DNA of 64,000 nt from Cricetomys ansorgei (Eukaryota > Chordata > Mammalia > Rodentia > Nesomyidae), in assembly GCA_026225945.1 (NCBI GenBank), contig JAMJFZ010001089.1, positions 750,501-814,500 on the forward strand, written 5' to 3'. Of this stretch, positions 59,001 through 64,000 are shown piece after piece. The position numbers and the translations under genes are program-made. The notes beneath the pieces are model-generated. The model had not been told where the DNA came from. It made no database searches and saw only the letters and a list, made by a program, of their open reading frames with translations. Position 1 is the first letter of the stretch. The number at the start of each line of letters is the position of its first letter.

Positions 59001-60211
59001 TATGGACATTATCATTTTTTAACACCTGATCCAGAGGTGATCTTTCAAAGAAGGTGAGCACAACCTCAGACCTAGAATACTGGGAATAAACACAGTAATC
59101 ACTGAAAAAGAAAAGCTCTCCACAGTAGGTCCCCAACTGTGTGCTAGGGTGATGTTAATGCACAGAGATGACCCCAACTGATGCAGTGCTCAGGAGGCAG
59201 TGGCTGGGTGACGGCCTATGTCCAGTGACTGGTTCTCTTTGTTTACAAGTGGCTTATAGGCAAGACCCCTGACCAGGATGGGTGGCTCTGTGGAATGCTT
59301 TGCACACAGCTGGCATTTCAGACCTGGCTCTGCTGCAGACATTTATTTCTAGTCATGTTTAAAATGGTTGTTTTGTGCATTGTTGGGTGAAGGGCTGCCT
59401 AGGCCTTGGCGTTTTTATATTGTCTGCAGGTGCTGGCTTTATGTAAATGATTCCTTATGATCTGCACGTGCTATCAGTAGAACACCTCAGTTCTCTACAC
59501 CTGAGCTTAAGTGTCAATAAAAAACAAACAACAACAACAGCAACAACAAAAACCTGAGATGAGATGCTCAGGGTTCCACTGTCCAGTATGGTGCTTGCCA
59601 TACTTGCTGAGGTCTGGCAGGGTTTACATCTATGAAAATGCCTCCATGTCTTCCTTGAGGACCCACCCTGGAGGTATCAACTACACGGCTCCCTCCTTTA
59701 CTATCAGCTAGGTTGCTTCTACTTCCCCCATTCGCCAATGGGAAAACAGAACCTTTAAGAGCTAAGGAGTTCTGCCTGACCTTCAGGTTCTTAGTTCTCC
59801 AGATCCAGCTCACAAACTCAGTGTACAGGGAGATGCAGATGAACACAGCAGCTATGTTGATGCTGACAGTGTTCTTGGCTTCCTGGTGCCTGTCTTAAAT
59901 CTAAATAAGAAGAGTGGGTTCGGAGGTGAGGGAAGGAAGCAAAGACTACTGCTTCTGTAGAAGTCCCGTCCCCTTCTGCTTCACACCTCATGGCTCTACT
60001 CCACTCTGTCCCTGGGGGCGTGGGGTGGGAAACCAGCAGAGAGCCCACAAAAATGCTTGATTGTCTGCAGAGACTTCAGGTGGGAATGAAACACCGCCCC
60101 ACCTGGATGGCAGACTCACTTTACACGGCATGCTGATGACTGTCTCCAGTAGCTTCTCAACCTCATTGAGCCTGGTCTCTATGTCGTTTGCTTCCTTGAT
60201 GGCAAGCAGTC
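47686..60211 (-). CDS. unrecognised single-pass membrane protein gene, C-terminal five exons
   Basis: Five exons join with matched phases: 60120-60211, 59781-59882, 58962-59079, 49573-49684 and 47686-47803. Together they encode about 179 residues and a stop. In order: a charged, heptad-like coiled coil (about residues 5-24), CPCK-like basic spacer ending 'ISMPCK', a hydrophobic helix ('[20 protein letters not shown]'), a basic stop-transfer 'WRTKNLK', a polar region, and an acidic tail with '[11 protein letters not shown]'. Only one frame of each exon is open, and skipping the two out-of-phase candidates at 57.3 and 56.8 kb is required. The first exon starts mid-codon, so the N-terminus lies further right, probably outside the window. 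Topology suggests a type I or tail-cytoplasmic membrane protein. I do not recognise the family, so no function is proposed. Confidence 0.6.
47804..49572 (-). other. intron
   Basis: 1.77 kb. No transposable element recognised. A 29-nt exon-like segment (48540-48568) has good splice sites but would break the reading frame. A plus-strand exon-like segment lies at 48575-48619. Confidence 0.5.
49573..49684 (-). CDS. internal exon (112 nt, phases 1 in / 2 out)
   Basis: Acceptor 'atggctttggttttcag' and donor 'CATTT|GTGAGTAC'. It encodes '[20 protein letters not shown]' followed by '[16 protein letters not shown]'. The other two frames contain stops. The plus strand carries its own acceptor/donor pair overlapping the right edge (49663-49704). 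Confidence 0.7.
50367..50432 (+). repeat. (TG)n(AG)n compound microsatellite
   Basis: About 14 TG units switch directly to about 13 AG units, then an impure AG tail. Confidence 0.95.
53059..53242 (+). repeat. long interrupted (CA)n microsatellite
   Basis: About 184 bp of CA with regular CG, TG and CATA/CATG interruptions (cacacgcacacacgtgcatacac motif repeated at higher order). Almost entirely alternating purine-pyrimidine, a strong Z-DNA candidate. The Cys/Val frames on minus are artefacts. Confidence 0.96.
53543..53889 (+). repeat. MT-type MaLR solo LTR (MTD-like)
   Basis: 'tgccatggtttgcatgtgagctgtccccccacagg', 'gtttgaacacttagtccctag', 'gtgagtcactaggggtaggc', 'ttttacagcctggctccacttcctg', 'atgatgggctgtacccc', a degenerate poly(A) signal (gataaatgc), and the end 'caggtattgagtgacagcaatgag'. 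Complete LTR, antisense to the gene whose intron it occupies. Confidence 0.88.
54385..54473 (-). repeat. ID SINE
   Basis: The reverse complement reads 'gagttgggtgtggctcggtggcagaacccttgtctgc...gcttgaaccttg', an ID body with a recognisable A box. Diverged. Confidence 0.65.
57868..57993 (+). repeat. B1-like SINE, internally rearranged
   Basis: 'gggtgcatgtctataatcctaatactcaggaggctgacac...gtgagttcaaggccagccta', with the 'gttcaaggtcagcct' motif partly repeated. Old B1/PB1 type. Confidence 0.7.
58099..58251 (-). other. small open frame with a hydrophobic segment
   Basis: A 50-codon frame starting MPGVG contains '[20 protein letters not shown]' and ends '[15 protein letters not shown]'. The Arg-Arg then long helix then aromatic tail recalls the first membrane helix of DEG/ENaC-type channels, but the match is weak. 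No splice context links it to the neighbouring gene. A B2 abuts its 5' side. Could be chance or a relic. Confidence 0.25.
58274..58497 (+). repeat. B2 SINE
   Basis: 'gggtcggagagatgctcag', 'acccagatctggttcccagcacccacctggtggctcacaac', 'cctctgagggcag', A-rich tail with GTGTGTG. Full length and diverged. Confidence 0.88.
58587..58733 (-). repeat. B1 SINE
   Basis: T10, 'gagacagggtttctgtgttgtagctctggctgtcctggaactcac...gtagaccaggctggccttg...ctgcctctgcctcccaagtgctggg'. Well preserved; lies about 230 bp downstream of the donor of exon 58962-59079. Confidence 0.95.
58962..59079 (-). CDS. internal exon (118 nt)
   Basis: Acceptor 'ttactgtgtttattcccag' and strong donor 'ATCAG|GTAAGAG'. It encodes '[20 protein letters not shown]' then '[19 protein letters not shown]' plus one base. 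An alternative upstream acceptor ('gcttttctttttcag', 28 nt earlier) is possible but breaks phase with the preceding exon. Phase-compatible with 59781-59882 and with 49573-49684. Confidence 0.7.
59331..59686 (+). mobile_element. solo-LTR family X, copy 5 (short form)
   Basis: Starts TGCTGCAGACATTTATTTC and ends CAACTACAC. GGCTC occurs on both sides (59326-59330 and 59687-59691), a 5-bp target duplication. AATAAA at 59516-59521 has grown into an (AAC)n tract (59522-59553). It sits in the intron between exons 59781-59882 and 58962-59079, antisense to the gene. Confidence 0.8.
59781..59882 (-). CDS. internal exon encoding the membrane helix (102 nt)
   Basis: Encodes 34 residues, '[20 protein letters not shown]' then '[14 protein letters not shown]': a helix of about 22 residues followed by a basic anchor. 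The donor is AAG|GTCAGG. The acceptor (caccag|GAA) is chosen for phase; a competing AG 7 nt upstream would need a different partner. An LTR copy ends 94 bp beyond its donor. Confidence 0.62.
60120..60211 (-). CDS. internal exon encoding a coiled coil (92 nt)
   Basis: Acceptor 'cttctgtctctgttctag' and strong donor 'GTAAA|GTGAGT'. After two bases of a split codon it encodes 30 residues beginning '[20 protein letters not shown]', a three-heptad coiled-coil pattern with a Cys near the end. Frame is unique. Confidence 0.68.
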
Positions 60212-62930
60212 CTAGAACAGAGACAGAAGTGGCCGGTCAGAGAGGTGGGCAGCCTATGATGAAATGCATAACAGATACATAACAGGTGTCCCACAATGAG
60301 GACACCACCCCAGTGTCACCTTCCACAGTGAAATGTCCTATTGCCTGAGGGAGCTATGTCTCAACACCTCCCATGGATTCTTGAAACCACAGATAGAGCC
60401 AGACCCAAAAAGATAAAGCTTTTCCCACCCGAATTCAGCCCAAATTATACGCGGTAGCCACAGCTTGTTATATTAACGTTATGGCGCTTAACGGAGAGTC
60501 CAGAGTTGAAATTTCCAATGCCTTTTATTAATCACAAACCATGTCAAATCTCAGGGAATTCTATACCCGGGCAGCTAGGCAGAGAGCTCACTCCAAGGCT
60601 TCCTCACCCCATCCTCTCCTCCCCGTTCCTTTTCAGCTCCTACTACTCCTCCACCTCCTACTCCCTCCTCCCTCCTGGCTCCACCCCTCAATCCCCAGGT
60701 GTTTTCTTCCTGTTTTCACACAGACCCTCAATCAACAAATAACAGGAACCTCCTTTGGGGGTGGAAGCTGGGGATGGCACAGAGGTATAAACGAGTAAAA
60801 GACGACTAATCTTAACTAAAGAATTATCCACAACTAAACATACCACAACAACGGCTGCTGCTTTTACAGTCTGAGCTAAGATGGCAAAGCTACCGTGAAT
60901 TTCACTTTCACAATGCCACAGACAGATAAGGCCCTCTACTGTAGATCTTTGCCTCCTCTGTATGCATTTGTGAGGTTTGTTTTTGGTTTGGGTGTCTTAT
61001 TCAAGTGAGAATATCCACCTTTTCTCTTGAAGAGGGGCTTCCTCGCTCCTCTTTGCATGCCTGAGAAGCCAATGGCACTACTCTCCCATTTTGCGGCTAG
61101 CATTAAGCAAAATGAGGGCTGTAGGGCCATGAGCACTGAGACACCAAGAGAGTAGACCTGAGAAACAAGGCAGCTGCTGACGATTGGCAGTCAGGCGACA
61201 TACGCAGCATGGAAACAGGAGACAAAGGAACCATGTTCATCTCAGGAGAGTCAGGGCGAGGTGGCGTAACATTTCATCACACTACTCAGAATGGTATGTA
61301 ATTTAAAATTGTTCATTCCGGGAACATTGGGCTTGAAAGAGCAAGAGACAAGACCTCAGATGAGGGAGACACCTCAGCACTTGCTCAGCCTCCTGTGTGT
61401 CAAGTGCTAACCTGTAAGGTCCTGGGCTAGCCCCCCTCTCCCTGGTGAAGCACAGTGATGTATGGCTCTGCGGCAGCTGATGTCACGCGCCCAAAAGGAA
61501 CAGTGGAAGGGGGACAGAGGTGTAAGATCCCCCACCGTGGGACATTCTGGGGCCATGCCACCAATACCTCAACACAACCAGAGCTTAGCCAGCGACCCCC
61601 TCAGCTGCCGCCAGTATGATGACTGCACAAGGGGTGGGTGGCCCAGGACCCGCCACCCCTAATGACACAGGCAAGGCCTCACTCTGCCAGCAACAACCGT
61701 CCAGACCACAAGGCCTGCGTGAACGGAGCCCATATTTAGTCAAGTCATGTAAATGTCATGTTCAGAGGGAAAAAGATCTCAAAGAAAACCCAAGTGGGCA
61801 TGAGTCATGGCCCTCTCCAGGAACCCAGGCATCTGTGCCTCTTATGGGCACCACGGAGTGGTCACCACAAGCTCAGACTGGCTGTTAGGCTGTGCGGTAA
61901 TTTTTATTTTTAAAATCCTGTCGCTCAAGGCCATAGTTGGGAGATGTGGCGTTTTGTCTCCCATGAGAAATGCAAACGTAAGACTTCCCACTTACTTCTC
62001 CCTCCAACTTTCAAGGGATGGAATTAAGACTCCTTTGTATACTAGCTTTGCCCACGCCCCTCCCCCAAGGCTCTGCATGACCAGAAGGGCACAATCCCTG
62101 TGAGCTACAACAGAACCCCAGAGGCCTGGATCCCAGAACTATATGGTCAGTCCCTGAAAGCTTCTCTCAGGTTCTGGTTTGGTTTTGTTCACGAAAGGTA
62201 AACCGTTCAGGTTTTAGGCAACTGACCACCTGCGTCAACAAACACAATCAAAATAATTTCTAAAAACAACGAGATTGAAACCAGGAAGCACCAGGACACA
62301 CAGTTCTGGGACCTTCTACCAGGGAGTCCCCAGACGTAACGAGAGGCCATTTCTAAAAGGCTAGCCTAGGCTATATCTACAGTCCATGCCAGTGCCTCCT
62401 TCACCTGGCCCTCCAGGCATGCAAGCATGCCTGGCCTAGCCCCTAAAAGCCTTCAGGCCAGCAAGGCACAGGCGAGTCACCACCAGCTACTGGGCTTCCA
62501 ACAGCCCCAAACCCCAAAGCTCGCAGCTCCCTTCCCTTTGGGGTTCCGGACATCACTTCCCTTCAGTCATTTTTTAAAAGTGTTGTCTATCAAAAAATAT
62601 TTTAACATGATGTGTACACACACACTCACACACCTACCTCTAGCCCAGGGCCACAGGGCTATTCAGACTCTGCAAGCACCATCTGTGGAAGGCAGTGGTC
62701 TAAGAGCAGTCCGCATCCCAGTAACTGCTTTAATTTTCAGGGACAGGTGACAAGAGCCACGGGTCCAAGCAGGATGTCTACTAGCACAGGGCACTATTTT
62801 CTCACATTCGCATACTTTCCTAATGCACCTGCTGAGTTTTTTTCCTTGGAACTCAAGTCACTTGGCTCTTCAAGGCTTGGGCTGGCTTTTCCACATATCA
62901 CTTGAGTATAGTAAACCACAATTTTCCAAC
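60212..62930. other. probable intron of the minus-strand gene
   Basis: No repeat family firmly recognised. C/T-rich at 60590-60700. A possible DNA-transposon relic ('ccatggattcttgaaaccacagat') near 60370. A 25-nt exon-like segment at 60320-60344 would be phase-compatible with the next exon. Other open frames have no splice support. Confidence 0.35.
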
Positions 62931-63100
62931 TTTTGTTTTGTTTTTTGTTTTTCGAGACAGGGTTTCTTTGTTGTAACTCTGGCTGTCCTGGAACTCACTC
63001 TGTAGACCAGGCTGGCCTTGAACTCACAGAGATCCACCTGCCTCTGCCTCCAGAGTGCTGGATCAAACGGGTGCGCCGCCGCCACCACCACCACCCGGCT
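62931..63100 (-). repeat. B1 SINE with internal CCR trinucleotide run
   Basis: T-rich tail, 'cgagacagggtttctttgttgtaactctggctgtcctgg...gtagaccaggctggccttg', then 'gcgccgccgccaccaccaccacccggct'. The normal 'accaccacgcccggc' end has expanded to a CCG/CCA repeat. Confidence 0.94.
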
Positions 63101-63655
63101 CAACTGTTTTTTAATGTACTTAAATACGGTAACTTTAAAATACCTGATGCTTCTGGTTTTTATATATCAAATGTCATTGGTGAATGAAGCATAAACATAT
63201 GTGCTTTCTGAATTGTGTCTAACACGGTTTTGCTCTCTGAGATTGTAACGAACAATACTGCAGGTGGACAACATAGTTGTGAATGAGCACACATACATCA
63301 AAACTGGTATCAAGCGTCGTCACCGGGAGGCTGTTGTTCTATGTTTGGCCAGCAGAGGGTGCCAACATGACGCAGAAGCCTGAGGGTTTCATTCACAAAC
63401 TCAGGGACATTGCCCACCGCTCAACATAGGAAGATTTTGACCCACAAGGCTTCATGGATCCTGAAAATGTTCTGATTTCTGAAAAAGTATAATTACTCAT
63501 ATAACCTCAACTTTTAAATTTTCCCTGCACATGGTTTGTAACACAAGAATTTTATTCAAGTTTAACACAAGCAGTTAAGAGTATTAACGTACTAACAATA
63601 TTATATATAAACTTCAACAAGCCAGATACAGGTATTTCAGGGACTAAATGTCAGC
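63101..63655. other. no recognised feature
   Basis: Nothing assignable. Confidence 0.4.
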
Positions 63656-63781
63656 CTAGCTGGTCATGCTTGTGCATTCTTTTTAATCCCAGCATTCAGG
63701 AAGCAGAGGCAGGCCTGGTCTACATAGGGAGTTCCAGGCCAGCTACAGCCACATAGTGAGATCCTAACTCAAAAAAAGAGT
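63656..63781 (+). repeat. B1 SINE, internally deleted
   Basis: 'agctggtcatgcttgtgcattctttttaatcccagcattcagg...gaggcagaggcaggcctggtctacatagggagttcc', then 'tcctaactcaaaaaaag'. The segment between 'gaggcagg' and 'cctggtctac' is deleted. Confidence 0.85.
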
Positions 63782-64000
63782 CAACATGGAGATGACCACC
63801 CCCACCCTTTTTTTCTTCTCCCTAAAGGGCATTAGCGTCAGAAGAAGCTTCATAGGAAAAGAACACACTCTGTGGCTATTTCAGAATTAGCTGCTTTTGG
63901 CAAAAGTAAACACCTGCTTTATTGCTGGAATCCAAACTGAAAGAAGCAAGCATAAACAAATGAGTTTCCTAACCTCAGAAACCAGGGTTGAAGACCCATG

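Noticed and set aside
60345..60470. DNA-transposon relic suggested by 'ccatggattcttgaaaccacagat'
   Set aside because: Only one short phrase matches memory; the rest does not follow a consensus I can recall.
61994..62100. Minus-strand exon with a strong donor (GTAAGTGGG) and an open frame
   Set aside because: Acceptor is poor, and its end phase does not fit the next exon at 60120-60211 or the 25-nt candidate.

Overview
This is a non-coding-dominated window from a mammalian nuclear genome. The repeats point to a muroid rodent: many B1, B2/B3, B4-like and ID SINEs, MT-type MaLR LTRs, a rodent Lx-like L1, plus older mammalian MIR, L2, L1M and Tigger-like relics. A recurrent LTR family that I do not recognise from house mouse hints at a cricetid (hamster, vole or deer-mouse type), but that is inference. 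There are no bacterial features: no operons, ribosome binding sites, tRNAs or CRISPR arrays.

Layout. From 1 to 20 kb the window is intergenic or intronic sequence carrying scattered SINEs and LTRs, an old minus-strand L1M split by a Tigger-like DNA transposon (10.9-12.7 kb), an unexpectedly CpG-dense patch (14.69-15.08 kb) and a compact cluster of octamer, E-box and RFX X-box motifs (19.49-19.55 kb). From 20.6 to 24.0 kb lies a 5'-truncated, dead L1. It abuts a minus-strand relic of an anoctamin (TMEM16) exon at 24.06-24.25 kb. From 24 to 46 kb there are more SINEs and LTRs, a perfect 5 x 22 bp minisatellite (40.9 kb), an L2 fragment and a short interstitial telomeric repeat (43.76 kb).

The only convincing protein-coding gene is on the minus strand from about 60.2 kb down to 46.77 kb, with its 5' part probably beyond the right edge. 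Five exons (60120-60211, 59781-59882, 58962-59079, 49573-49684, 47686-47803) chain with matching splice phases. They encode about 179 residues: a short coiled coil, one predicted membrane helix and an acidic, tyrosine-containing C-terminal tail ending in a stop. A roughly 0.9 kb 3' UTR with AATAAA follows. I do not recognise the gene. Its 9.3 kb intron holds an MT LTR, SINEs and large microsatellites.

Five copies of one solo-LTR-like family (7.9, 16.0, 29.4, 42.7, 59.3 kb), all on the plus strand, are the most repeated structured element. Three share the same internal deletion relative to the longest copy, and two have visible 5-bp target duplications.
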